Below are positions 1 to 11,240 of a stretch of 64,000 nt of DNA, in pieces; the first letter of the stretch is position 1; each line of letters opens with the position of its first letter. Origin of the DNA: Ilyonectria destructans (Eukaryota; Ascomycota; Sordariomycetes; Hypocreales; Nectriaceae). A model generated the notes under the pieces. It searched no databases, was not told the DNA's origin, and worked only from the letters and a program-made list of their open reading frames with translations. Both the position numbers and the translations under genes were made by a program. The stretch is from contig JAHEWK010000027.1 of assembly GCA_020740775.1 (NCBI GenBank), forward strand, positions 1 to 64,000, given 5' to 3'.

Positions 1-196
1 TGGCAACGGGGCCGCCACGTAATGAACGAACGTGGCCGGTGGCGGGTCGCGAGACGAACACGCGCTTGCTAGTTGGGAGAGCTCGTCTGCGATCCGATCT
101 TGGCGGAGGCGGGCCAATGTTTCAGCAATGTGTCGAGAGTTCATTCTTGAGTAGAGAAGCCTTTCAAACTCGACAAAGAAGCTGCTGTTGGGTGCC

Positions 197-589
197 ATGG
201 CGCCGTCGATGGCGCTCCAGATCTCCCGATTTACTAACGCATCTTCGGAGATACTCCTCGCATTCGAGGAGAAACTCACCGAGAATGTATACATGATGAC
301 ATCTCCTATCTTCGAGGAAATCGAGGAGCCCGATCACACCTAACTCCTTAGAAAGCTGGCTACGCGAATCCGCTACTTCAAATCACTCTCAGAAGTCTGC
401 CTATTTTCTATCGCCACTGGCAACCGCGTGCCTAGCAACAACCGAGACCTGGATTCAGCGATTCGCGTGGGTCAGCAAGAGGGTGGCATCGAAAACATTG
501 CGGCTCGCATCGCCCACGTCGGGGTTGTGCATTGGTGGATCCGGGCTCGGATGGCCTATGTCGATGAGGACGATGCGTCAATGGACTAA
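197..589 (+). pseudogene. Interrupted ORF of unknown function
   Basis: From the ATG at 197 one frame runs to a TAA at 587-589 and is broken only by a TAA at 341-343 (codon 49). The protein would be 130 residues, with acidic and helical character; parts read EILLAFEEKLTENVYMMTSP and RIAHVGVVHWWIRARMAYVD. Frame continuity on both sides of a single stop, and a stop that one C-to-T change of CAA explains, suggest a coding relic hit by RIP. I do not recognise the family. An intron removing the stop is not evident. Confidence 0.4.
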
Positions 590-1928
590 TTGAGTTATCT
601 CCACTAGGTAGGTCCCCTGAGGCATGGTGATATGTCCAGCAGCTGTGATTCAACCAGCGCTTCTCGATTCCCGAGTCACCTTTTCAGTCTTTTGACACCG
701 ACTTGACAATTCGAGTGGACTACCGGTACCCGTACCATGCGGGGATTTTATCCAAGTAATTTCCATTTCCTTCTAATAACACCAAATGAATATTGCATGT
801 CCTTGTTATTCTGGCTCCTCGTGTTCTTTTTAGGTCCGTCTACCGAGCGAAAGACAACGTTCATCCATCGCACATGCCTCCACTTTCATGGTATGCTCGA
901 ATGGGCCGAGGACAACGCGAGAATGCTCCCGTTGCTGACAATTTACTCTCAATTTCGACTCAGCGACCTCATCGGTCTTGGTCTAAGCATTGTCCGTACG
1001 ATGATAGCCACTTGCCCTATGACGACTGAGGCAAAGAAGATTACGACTTACGATGAGGGGAGATGAAGACAGTACATTTGACTTCGGAACGAAGTTATGG
1101 TCGTGAATTGAGGGAAGGGAATGGGGGGCTGGGTGCAAATGGACTACCCTTCAGCTTGTGCTCAGTGTGACACTGTGGGTTGATTGAAAAGAATTGTTTG
1201 CGAAGCTGTGGTTAGCTTGCCCTAGTTCGATGACACTTAAATGAGTCTACCACCGGTATGTGGACTTCCCCTGTGTGCGTGAGCTCTCCAGTTTGAGGAT
1301 AAGTATCCCAACCTTCGCATGTCTATCAATGTTTCTACCACCTATACAACGTATCCTAAGCCCTCTTCTTTTCCAGCCCTCTCTATTCTAATATCGCATC
1401 GCACGCCCTTGTTAACTAGTGCCTTCATACTTCGAGGTGAGTTCCATCGGCCGCAGCTCCATCCCCCTTTCATTATTGAGTCATCCGGTCAGCTAGATAT
1501 CTCCAATCCTGCATCCTTTATCCCCCATCTCCTCAACTTTGTTACTCTGCCGTCCATTTCGTCCTTGTCCGTTTCTCTGCTTAGCTTCTGTTCCCCGTCT
1601 GTTTGCTCTTTGTCTCCTGGCTCCCTCCCGACAGCGCCTCCCCTCCATCCTAAGTCATCAGCTCACATGTCGTCTCCCTCTTGTTTACGTCCCATAGTTG
1701 AAGCTTCAGTTCTGACCTTGATTTTGTCTCTAGGCTGCTGTCGCGAGCTTGTCTACCTCTGGATATTGGTCGACCATTTGCATATCGAAATCGTTTGGTC
1801 CATCCATCCCTACAAAGGCACCCTACGACACCCAACCGACTAGCGACTCCGCCAAAGTCTTGTTCGCCGTTATCCATTGTTCAGCGGTGGTCCATTGGGA
1901 CAGTCGATACCCAACCCATTACATCTGC
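590..1928. other. No convincing gene
   Basis: Several ORFs of 70-170 codons occur here but none shows a recognisable motif or coding character. The stretch 1320-1740 is pyrimidine-rich on the plus strand (many TCC, CTC and TTCC runs), which keeps frames open by composition. Confidence 0.5.
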
Positions 1929-2285
1929 ATGGCTGGACTACCGGGTCCTAACTCGCCGCCTAGCTGCTTAACATGCCATAAACGAAGAGCGAAATGCTCT
2001 CGCGAACGACGGTTTGCTCGGGCCCTTTGCATGTTGGTTAGGCAGAGGACAGGTTGTAAACCACATAGACACAAGACTCGCCTCCCCGCCAGTGAGCCAT
2101 CCCCCTACTATTTCGTAATTGTTGTGCTCGTAGAGTTTATCTGTCCGAGATGCCTTCCGATTCCCAGCCTACCCAGAAAACGAGGCGCTCCGTTATTTCG
2201 TGGAGCATGGCCCAGCCATGCCCCTCAAGGCCGTCGACGTGCCACATCGAGAACTCAAATTGGGGGGGTAATGCCCACTATCTAG
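1929..2285 (+). pseudogene. Possible remnant of a Zn2Cys6 regulator N-terminus
   Basis: The ATG at 1929 opens a frame beginning MAGLPGPNSPPSCLTCHKRR, followed by AKCSRER. The spacing C-x2-C-x6-C with basic residues between is the first half of a fungal Zn2Cys6 binuclear cluster. The second cysteine triplet is not intact: only ALC and TGC remain at wrong spacing, and no transcription-factor middle domain follows. It could be a decayed first exon or a chance match. Confidence 0.3.
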
Positions 2286-3670
2286 TAGAACACTCGAGAT
2301 CCTCAAGGCCTTCGAGGATGGCCGAGCGATACATCTCGCGCGTGGTGGCCCGCTAGTCCGGGTCGGCATTCACTGTCGTACCGTCGAGGGAGACTTGCTG
2401 CGCAGTCAAGTCCCAATGCTCAAGGATGTCGGAAGGACACTCGATAGGCGGCGGCGTGTTACCACTGGGCAAAGTTTGGTCTAGTAGCCCGATTTCACGC
2501 ATCCTTCACTAGGTAGCGAAATTCCAAGGCGAACCTCGAGCCGACCTGATTGCAGCAACGCATCATCAATATGCCCTTTCGGTGGATCATTCCAATGAGA
2601 AGGATATTATTAGGCCGGTCCACGCTATCAAGCTTGGACAGCAGCTAGTTAGGGTTATAGATGCCGACCAAGGGCCCCCGAACCACCTGCCGGACCAGCT
2701 ACCGATGACACTTTTTTCTGTCTGGGTGAGGTCTCGTTGTTTCCGTAGCACGGATTTCACCGAGCAGTGGTTCTTCGGTGCCATCAAAACCACCAATGCA
2801 TATGCGACGTTGACGATGTCGAGTTAGGGCATCATGGCGAGCAAAGCTCTTCCCAAATTCGCGAAAGTAAGGCCTGTTACCAGTGTGAATCTTGGCATAG
2901 CTCTTAAGATCTTGCTAGCGGACAAAAGCACTTCTTGCAAATAGTACTAGCGATCGTTGAGATGGGTTTGGATGTGTGACTCGATGTTTTCTTTCCGGTC
3001 GACCCTCTTGCCCCATTCTTCGTATAGATATGTCCACTTGCTATCGTTTGCGTTAGGGCCGTTGATGTCCTCCTAGGTGACTCCGGTCTAGATCTTTGTT
3101 TTTTTGATGTTGATAATTATAGACCGTCCTGCTGCTCAACCTCCCACGCAAGTGCGTAGGGGCAGACACGACCACTTATGAAGAACCACCCTTCCAGCCA
3201 TTCTGAGGAAGCAATAGGATTTTACATGTGCTATTCCGTGGTCTACAGAGCGTCACTACCCTGCGAGTGGTTGAACTGTCGTGAATTACTCTACCTATAA
3301 CTATCGTAGGAAGATAACACTTAATAGCGGCATCCTGTATATTAAAGCAGATTTTATTAGATATTTATATACCCAGCGAGCTAAATAACTAAAAAGATGG
3401 CTCGGCTTTGTCAGTTTCCTTTGTCTTTTTTCTCTGAATGGGACTCTGTGGCCCGATAACCCACTCTAGTACACCGGTTCTAATATCACAAACATTAAAC
3501 CCTAATATAGGATAGGACATCCTATAGTTATTGTTACATATATTAAGCTGCGAAGGCTGCCCGAGTAGCATAGACACTTGATCGTGTTATATCCGTAGAC
3601 CCCGAGAAAGTTAAGAGATTGGTTAGAGGGAACTCATGACAGTGAATGCGACCAAAGCGACGGGAGTGCT
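2286..3670. other. No gene recognised
   Basis: Short overlapping ORFs only. Frames near 2300-2450 are open but match nothing I know. From about 3290 to 3380 the sequence becomes AT-rich. The right edge meets the 3' end of the exchanger pseudogene. Confidence 0.5.
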
Positions 3671-4790
3671 TTAGAAAGTGATATCTACGTCGCTGGGAGT
3701 GGCGTAAAGGGTTAAAGCGAGGAGTATGGCGCCCTCGAGGTAGTTAGACTTGCCATCCTAGACAGTGTAGCTAACAACGAGAACCGAAACGGCGAAGGCG
3801 ATGTATTGCATCAAGTAGATGGAAATGATCATGTGTGTGAGAAGCTCTTGATATTATAGCTAAGGGACGGGCCTAAGGCCCGTCTTTTATACATGATGAA
3901 GACGGCTGTTGTCGGAGGCGGCAGTCCGTCGCCGCCGCACAGGGGCCGGGGCCCTATGGGCCTCAGGGACCGGCATCGTGGTCACAGGGCCGGCGATGTG
4001 GTCGGAGATAAGAGGGGAAAGAAAGGAAAGTCATGTTGTCTAGGATATGACCCCGAAATGTGACATGATGGTTTGGACTGTAAAACCTATTAAATCGTAG
4101 GCTATGTAAAAACGTAATGTAAACTTACAGGTTTCGAAGTAGAGAGACATATCACAGCCATAGATCCAACCGACAATAACAAGGAAAGGAGCGACTAGTA
4201 GAGCAATTTGGATACTGGAGCCAATGGCAACACCCATGGCCAAGCCTATCTTGTCTCGGGCCGCAACCACGACGGCAGTGACATGCTCAGTGGCGTTGCC
4301 GACAATGGTAATTAGAATCAGACCGATAAAAGCCTTGCTGATGCCAGTGGTCTCAACCAACGAGTCGATGCTTCCAACGAGGTAATCAGCGCAAATGGCG
4401 ACAAGGAGGGTGGTGACGATGAGGACGGCTCCAACAGCAACGGGGCCCATCACGGGCTCCTCGGGCTTGTGCTCCTCTCCACCATCCTGGTTCTCGGTAT
4501 CGAACAAGTTGCTATGAGTGCGCAGCTGTAAAACCAGGGACAGGACATAGAGTAGGAGCAGGATAATGGCGGTTCCGCAGTAGAGGATGAGGACGCTATT
4601 CAGTTTGTCGTCGGAGTCACTCTGGTCAAGAACAATGTACAGCTAAAGGGGAAGTCAGTCTTGGCCCCCCCAATATTGGGAATGGAAATTGAAATGGTAT
4701 ACAGCAACGGGAATTATAAGCGAAGCCGACGGCAGAGGTATCGTCTCATCAAACGGTTCAATAAAAGATGCCACAAACTCGGGCTGAAAA
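3671..4790 (-). pseudogene. Vacuolar Ca2+/H+ exchanger (CAX/VCX1 family), truncated and disrupted
   Basis: The C-terminal half of a cation/proton exchanger is visible. Reading leftwards: an exon at about 4787-4704 ends ETIPLPSASLIIPVA; an intron (GT at about 4703, AG at about 4642) is followed by a membrane segment beginning LYIVLDQSDSDDKLNS; then comes the second alpha-repeat signature GNATEHVTAVVVAARDKIGL with GSSIQIALLVAPFLVIVGW (about 4310-4155). After FET and a small intron the frame ends in unrelated DNA. The family C-terminus resumes near 3820-3700 as AVSVLVVSYTV, a TAG stop, then DGKSNYLEGAILLAL. The N-terminal half is absent; upstream lies the NACHT gene. CAX proteins load Ca2+ into vacuoles in exchange for protons, but this copy cannot encode a whole transporter. 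The TAG at the glutamine position fits C-to-T mutation of CAG or CAA. Confidence 0.85.
3850..4050. repeat. GC-rich ~200-bp insert with hairpin inside the exchanger pseudogene
   Basis: This block separates two parts of the exchanger C-terminus that are adjacent in the family. It is much more GC-rich than its surroundings. It has a perfect 8-bp inverted repeat with a 3-nt loop (GACGGGCC-TAA-GGCCCGTC, 3866-3884) and several repeats of GGCC or GGGCC. I see no clear target duplication, so the mechanism (MITE, filler DNA at a break, or other) is open. Confidence 0.5.
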
Positions 4791-5044
4791 AGACTGCCAA
4801 TTGGATAATTAAACTATCATGATTGAAGGTGTTTGTTTGACAATGATCGTCCTGCTGCGATGTCGAAGGTTGATAGCCTAACCTACTGCACCCAAACTTT
4901 CCTTTTCAGACCCCCGAGACTAACTAACCGGGCTGAGCTATGGCTCCAAAGCAAGGCGGCACTTCCTGTTGAAGGCAGCCCGCCGCGGTCTAATTCCCAG
5001 CTCAATTCCAAGTGCGCGGCAACACGGAGTTAACCCACTGACTT

Positions 5045-6270
5045 CTACTGATAGGCCATCCGTGTAGCCTTTCTTGGTGGGGGGGAGAGAGATTGTCGAT
5101 TCCGTTTCCCAAGGGAAGAAACTGGTTCAGGAATGGCTTCACACGTTGTGTCGGTAGTATTAATGTCGCCGCCATCATTGGGGTTAGCTTTTCCGGGCTG
5201 GTATTCTTTGATGTCCTTAAGACTTTGATGGGTCTGAGTTGCTTCCTCCACTTTAGGCTGTTTGTACGCTTCAAGCTGTTTGACAAAACCATTCCAGTTA
5301 GGCTGGCGAAATAATTTTTCCATGCGCTGAGATGCGCGAGAAAACACCCCTAGTAGTCAAGTTAGTAATCCAGTTAAGGCAGAGCATTGTGAGAAGCAGA
5401 CTGACCAGCAGTATTACAGCAAGCATCGTAAATATGGCGTCGATACTTCGGAGAAATTTGTGAAAACTCTTCCTCTAGGCTCAAAATCTGCTCGACAGTA
5501 TAACGAGTGATATCCTTTTGTGTATTGACAGGGAGTAATTCATAGATCTCGGCAGAATTGTTGAGTCCCGCTAGGCATTTCCTCATATCTCCTAGATCAG
5601 TACTGACAAGGAGAACCTTGCTGGGACTATTTCCGGGGAGGAATAACTGCAAGACCTTTTCTCTATCATCATCACGGAGCTTATCTAGGCCATCAATAAT
5701 GAAAATCCGATCGTCGCTTTGCATGAGCTTAAGAAAGGCTTTGTCTAGGCAAAGGACTTTGTCTTGTTCTTCGTTTAAAATCATCTGATGTAGCGTCGGA
5801 AATGTTTCTTCGTCGTGCTCAATTTGTTGTCGAATAAGACTCGTACAGATAGTTGCAAATCTGTGGTCTTTTGTACAGTACACGTAGGTAGGTTGCTTTC
5901 GTATCTTGGTTAAATGGGCAATGATACAAGACGTAAGTATGCTTTTACCTAAATAGGAGTAGTGTTAGAATAAGTCTCTAAAATTGTCTATGGCGTTCTA
6001 AAGCTTTTACCTACCTGCACCCTGTTTGCCATAGAACCAAAGTAGCGAGGGCCGCTGAGTCGTTATCCAAGCGCATATTTTTGGCTCTTCTAAAATCCAG
6101 TTGGCCGTATTATTTTGCCTCATGCGGCAAAATTCTTCTTGGTAGTGCGAATGCGATTTCAGACGTAGATCATCATGACGTTCGTGTAAGATGAGCCAGG
6201 AATGCACTTTCTCTTGTTGAGATATCCGCTCATCGTACGCTGCATAAGGGTCGGGGTTATCTTTATCCAT
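5045..6270 (-). CDS. Short NACHT-type STAND NTPase
   Basis: Three exons, 6270-6015, 5948-5406 and 5349-5045, join in frame to 367 residues. Introns 5949-6014 and 5350-5405 have GT-AG ends. The first junction rebuilds the Walker A loop: FYGKQGAG before the intron and KSILTSCI after it. Walker B is IFIIDGLDKL, followed by VLLVSTDL as a sensor-like strand. This is the NACHT pattern of fungal NLR-like proteins, which are signal-regulated ATPases or GTPases in non-self recognition and regulated cell death. Oddities: there is no recognisable N-terminal effector domain (only about 80 residues precede the P-loop), and no ankyrin, WD or TPR repeats follow. The C-terminus is a short charged tail ending SLSPPPRKATRMAYQ. 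It may be a minimal STAND protein or a truncated member; all frames are intact. Confidence 0.8.
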
Positions 6271-6724
6271 GATGGTTAAAGGAGTGTTGGGTTTAAGTTT
6301 AACAACTTGGTTTCCAGTTTCCCGCTATGACCGCATGGGAGTCCGGGCGGTGATGCACGGCAGAATCTAGGCACAACGGAGGTCAGAGAGACCATAGATA
6401 TCAGAAATCCCTCACCGGTCGAGATGATCAAGAAGACAGTCAATCAATAAGTCATAACGACGTTACTCAGGTCGTAATTATCACCAATTCAGTAAGCATT
6501 TAACGCTAACTTCTGTGTCTCTGCCGCCTTTCGATATGATGCCGGAGGTCAATCGAGTCACGCACACCACGCCGACTACACACTCTCCCTGTAAAAATTC
6601 TCTCTCGGCTGCCGCTGTTAGCGTGCTGTTAGACCGAGGGGGGTTGCACAGGCCACATTTGCGGGCAGCAGCCTTTACGGCCCATCGCGGCACTAGCAGG
6701 CACATAATTGATGTAACCGAGCTG
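6271..6724. other. Intergenic, no gene seen
   Basis: This lies upstream of the NACHT gene. It would hold that gene's promoter, but I see no distinctive regulatory motif. Confidence 0.5.
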
Positions 6725-6907
6725 TGTTGGAAGATGACCCTGTATTACGAAACCTCTGATAGATTGATATCCTGACCTTAGTCAGAAGGGGGGTCTGATA
6801 ACCCCTCTTCGGGCCAGTCCGGATGACCGGGAGAAGCAATAATCAACATCATCATCACTGCTTTGAACACTATCAATTTGATCAAATTGACCGTAACGGA
6901 TCCAACA
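6725..6907 (+). mobile_element. Solo LTR, copy 1 (about 180-bp family)
   Basis: It begins TGTTGGA and ends TCCAACA, the TG...CA termini of an LTR. It is nearly identical to copies at 25062-25264 and, inverted, 53996-54170. Shared internal landmarks are ACCCTGTATTACGAAAC, a GGGGTCTGATAACCCC-like hairpin, and AATCAACATCATCATCA. The five bases on either side (AGCTG and GATTG) do not match, so the target duplication is lost here or the element has recombined. No internal retrotransposon sequence is attached. Confidence 0.8.
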
Positions 6908-9900
6908 GATTGTATAGTTGGAGTAAGCAAAGTATCAAGCTGCAGGAAGCATATTGTCAGCGACTCTTGTGTGGGAGTTTCTTCCGCTTACCCTTGACCA
7001 CCGATTAGCACCCACGGGCTCAACATGACAAGCAACATGAAGGGTTGTCAGAACTGCCACATGACGGAAAATAACCACACTCGTAATAGAAGATCAGGGC
7101 TGACGATTCTGCGAGGAAAATTCAGGTAGCCAGCATACACTAATCTATCATCCTCCACAGTCACCAAAAATATGTTTCCCACCAATACTAGAGGGGCTAA
7201 AATAGAACTTCTCTCCACCCTTCGTCTGGTGCAGTTATGGAGACCCTACTGTCTCATGATCCCCGTAAACTCCACAACGGCTTCACAGCTCGGCTTGCTT
7301 ACTTCCTTCCCCGGGTGGGCAGCCTGGGGAGTGAAATTCATGAGGTGACTCAATGGAGGTCCGTGTCAGGATTAGCGCGGTTGCCTTGGCCTATACTAGA
7401 AATGGTTGGGCAGTCCCAAGTTTGCATGACGAGGGAGAGCATGCATGTTCTCCTTCCCCTGATGCTGCCTAGCCAATCGGAGCTCTGTGTAAGTTCCGGA
7501 CGAGTATACCCTTGAACTCACACTGCCCACAAGCTTCCTATCGTGTACCATGCTTGGACGGGCCACAACTGACTTCTAATAATACAACAGAAGAGTTGGC
7601 TTTCCTACCCCTAAATTAGGCTCTGCTGATGAGGAACTTGTCGGTCGCGCACCATACCCTTAACTGTGTCCTTGTCCACGTCGGGCTCGGTTACAAAAGC
7701 CCTCTCAAAGCCCTGGTAAACACTTGGACATGATCATTCTGATAGTCTCCTATCAATTCATTCAGACACCAGCGAACCCGAAAAATGGATAGACAAAGTA
7801 TCAGAACCGGTGTCGGGGGATGTAAGTCTCTTATATAAACCATTCACACTCTGTCGATGCTAATGGAGCCTGCCGTTCTGTAGTAAACAGTAAATCGGAG
7901 GGGTTTCGGATTGCGAAGAGAGACCAGGAGAACTGTAGGGCCAGATATATTTGGTTCACCAAGGAGGGTGCACTAATGTTGAGGCGGCGATGGATCCCTA
8001 AAAAGAACAACATCCAGTGGCACACAGGAGCGAAGTCCAAATCCGCCGCGGAAAATGGGCCGGAGCAGCAGATTCTCCAACGAGGATGATAATTTTGTGG
8101 ATGTAAGACCTCTGAAATTCGTTATCCAAATCCACAACAGTCGATGATATCTTTGAAGCGTTGGGCACTAGAATAGAGACTTTGGAATGGAGACGGTGGA
8201 ATGGAAAACTCGATGCTGGTTCAATTTCAATTGTCTCTGGGGCACTACCCGCCGTTGAAGGAGGTCTCATCAAAATAAACAAACCCGTTGCATTGAAATC
8301 ATTGTTTAGTCATGCCACACAAGTATTGCAGTAGATTCCAGGAGGAAGTGGAAAATTTGACGCAGGCTTACGTCATGGCCGATGCGTTTGGTGAGGTTCA
8401 AACTGGCTACTTGGTAGCTCCTAGTCGTTGGCGACCGCGCCTTCGTTCTCCCCGCGCTTGACACTGAAAGCTCGTGGAGCTTCGAAACTTGCCAAGGGAT
8501 TTCGGCGGATGATGGCCACGCCGAAGAGATAATATGTGTCGCCCGTGGGTACGTCATAGTAAGCATCGAGGCACTTCTCTGAGTGACGTTGCGTAGCCAT
8601 GATATTTGGTCCCAGGGGTAGCTGCGTAGTAATATAGCACATCGCGCATAGTTGAGAACCGAGTTCAAAAGGTTGTATGGGCTACCGCTTCGCTGTGCAG
8701 TGCATAGTATGTCTGCGTGGCCCCAGGGGCGATACTTAGTCACCGAATGAAACAGGATTCTGCGGCAGAGGGACAGCAGAGACGCATTTGAGGCATCCAA
8801 ACTATCCCTGGCTTCTAAGGGGGCAAAATTATGCAAGAATATCACACTGCTAGGCAGGGGTGCGTCCAGAGCGTGAAAAACGGGGTGGCTAAGGCAACCA
8901 CTCCGCAGTCAAGGCCCCGCCACAGGGTTTTCTATTACATCAACTCACTACAATGCAACGCAACGTGGTGATTGGATTCCGCAGGAGATGAGGGCGGTAA
9001 GGCGCTCCGGCAAGCCTGATATCCTACGTCGGCTCGAGTGGAGTGGGGCTCACACGCCACCGCACTCAGTAACATGATAGAACGTGAAATATTCAATTAC
9101 ATGATGTACATGTTACCCACACCTCAACGCCCTCTCGGCACAAATTCAAGCAGGGGATACGAGCAAGGAGATGGCGTATTCTACCACCGCCGTGAGACTT
9201 CCATCTCCACCGCAGGGAGGTATCACAAGATGTTGCGTTCTTCATGTACTCCTTACTACACCAGAAGAACCGCGTGTCGTCCGCAGCCTTCCCTAGTCGT
9301 GTCGTTGGTGTTCAGACGCACCAATGGTATGGGACGGCGAGCAAGGGAGTATGTCAACGCAGGGGCAGGCAGTCGCACAGTCCCTCTCCGAGCCCTTGAT
9401 GAGTTACACCGAGATATTGGCTCGCCGCGCGGTTGGTTGCCTCGGTAGCCACATCCATAGCGTGTTCGCCTCGCGACCCCCAGCCATTCATAATGTGGCT
9501 CTGTTGCAATCAACATGAGTCCGCCATCCTCGCATGCGTATGCACAGTTCCACGTGTTTATTTCCGAAATGGGTAGAATGTGCAATCGGAGCACGCTAAA
9601 AATTGCCTCGAAAGTTGTGGGGATGAGGCTACTCAGGCTCTGCGGGCCAGGTACTCCGTACCGAGATCGAGGCTTACGGCACTAGCCAATGGGAGGAGAG
9701 GTGGGTGGGCATACCTCCCATCGTTAGCACCAGGGGGATGTGTTATTTGCTGACGCTGGAGCTGAATACGGAGTACAAGTGTGGGGGATGGTGAGCCTGG
9801 ACGCGCGCAGTCAAAACTGAGATGGTGGATGAGGCTGAGTTGGTCAGGGCAGGGTCCAGGGTTCTCTTGACGCGGGCAGGGGGTGCCTGCAGCCTTCTGA

Positions 9901-11240
9901 CGAGTCAGTGCCAAAGTGGCGTCGATATGACCAGGGCCTTGTCCGTGCTGACCTGGAGTACCCACAATCAATTTTATGTGTCAACGTAGCGACATAGGTT
10001 GACACTGTGTGGACGACAGGGCCGCATTTCCGTTGAGCTGGTTTTGATGTACTCTTCTCCCAGCCGCGCCACGTCGATGGCGTTCCTACGTACCATCGGC
10101 ACGACCGGGGTATCGAGGCTGCGGATATTCCATTGTTCGCTTTGGTTGTACAAGGGGCTGTAGAATACGAACCAGTACCATCTGCACAGGGGGGATGAAC
10201 ATCACACAGCATGCATGTCGCTACTCCCAGGAGACCTATTGTCTACTCCTTCCTGGGCGCGAGCTTGCGCCGGCAAGCACGGGTTGATTCCGGCATAATA
10301 CAGTGCATGTTGTTGAGTAGCTTATGGGCATCACGGCAGGTCCAGGATGGAGTATGCTGATCGAACTCCACCTTGACGCAACCGACTTGCCGCTCTCGTC
10401 ATCTGTGAGGTCCCCAGCCACCCAACACATTGCATTGCAGCCGAACTCGGGCGTCTCGTCCCTCATCCATTGCCTGGTCATCTTTGGCTCCTTGTTGCCA
10501 AGAATGTGATTGCATTATAGCCTCGTCTCGTTCCCTGATGAGATGGTGGGATCAAGTGCTACACAAAAACACATCGCCACGGAGCAGACACTACGGTCTG
10601 TGCCACTGAAGCGCAGAGCGAGCCGAGATGCCCAAGCGAGCCACCCCAACAGAGCTCCCGACGGCACATAACGGTGCCCAACACCTTATCTCTCTAACCG
10701 CCACTCAAGGGTAGCCTCATGCATACGCCACCGGTAGGAGTTGGCGCTCTGCCGAGCCGCGAGCAGACTATTACGCGAGGCGTTGTGCTTTATACTAATC
10801 AAGCCATTGGAGGTATAGAGAAGGCGACTGCGTCTGATGCAAACGAAGAGTAGTAAGCTGCAAGCAAAAACACCATGGAGGCTTCAGCACCCACCGAAGC
10901 TCCTGGAACGGGAGACAGCACCCACTTACCGGTTGCGCTGACAGGAAATATAAAAGGTCAATTTATAAGTTCAAGTGACAAAGTCTGGACGAGTAGTTTT
11001 CATCAGGTCTCGTCTGCGCACCACTATAAACCAGGGCTAGCGGGGCGGTGGACACGCTACCGCCCGCCTCGAGACACGTCGTTCAGCCGCCATTGTACGC
11101 ATCCTAGACAACAAACCGGGCCACATCCTCAACTCATTTTACTTTCCATCTTCTCATCATCTCCATCTTTGGGCGAGTTCTTGTTCCTTTTTCAGAGGCA
11201 ACCTGAGAATTTTATTCATTCGCAGCCCGTCGCACCCAAG
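6908..11240. other. Gene-poor stretch, no gene recognised
   Basis: I found no protein family in 4.3 kb. On the minus strand 8845-7831 overlapping frames stay open for 70-180 codons (fragments such as MRPPSTAGSAPETIEIEPAS), which could be a decayed gene, but frames change and no motif is visible. The segment 9250-10250 has open frames on both strands that look compositional. The 300 bp before 11241 would contain the sirtuin promoter. Confidence 0.45.

Noticed and set aside
1319..1843. 174-codon ORF
   Set aside because: Ser/Leu/Pro-rich product of a pyrimidine-rich stretch, no motif, no start context or splice partner.
3866..3890. Rho-independent-type terminator (hairpin followed by TTTT)
   Set aside because: Such terminators are bacterial; here the hairpin lies in an insert in a fungal gene, so it is noted as structure only.
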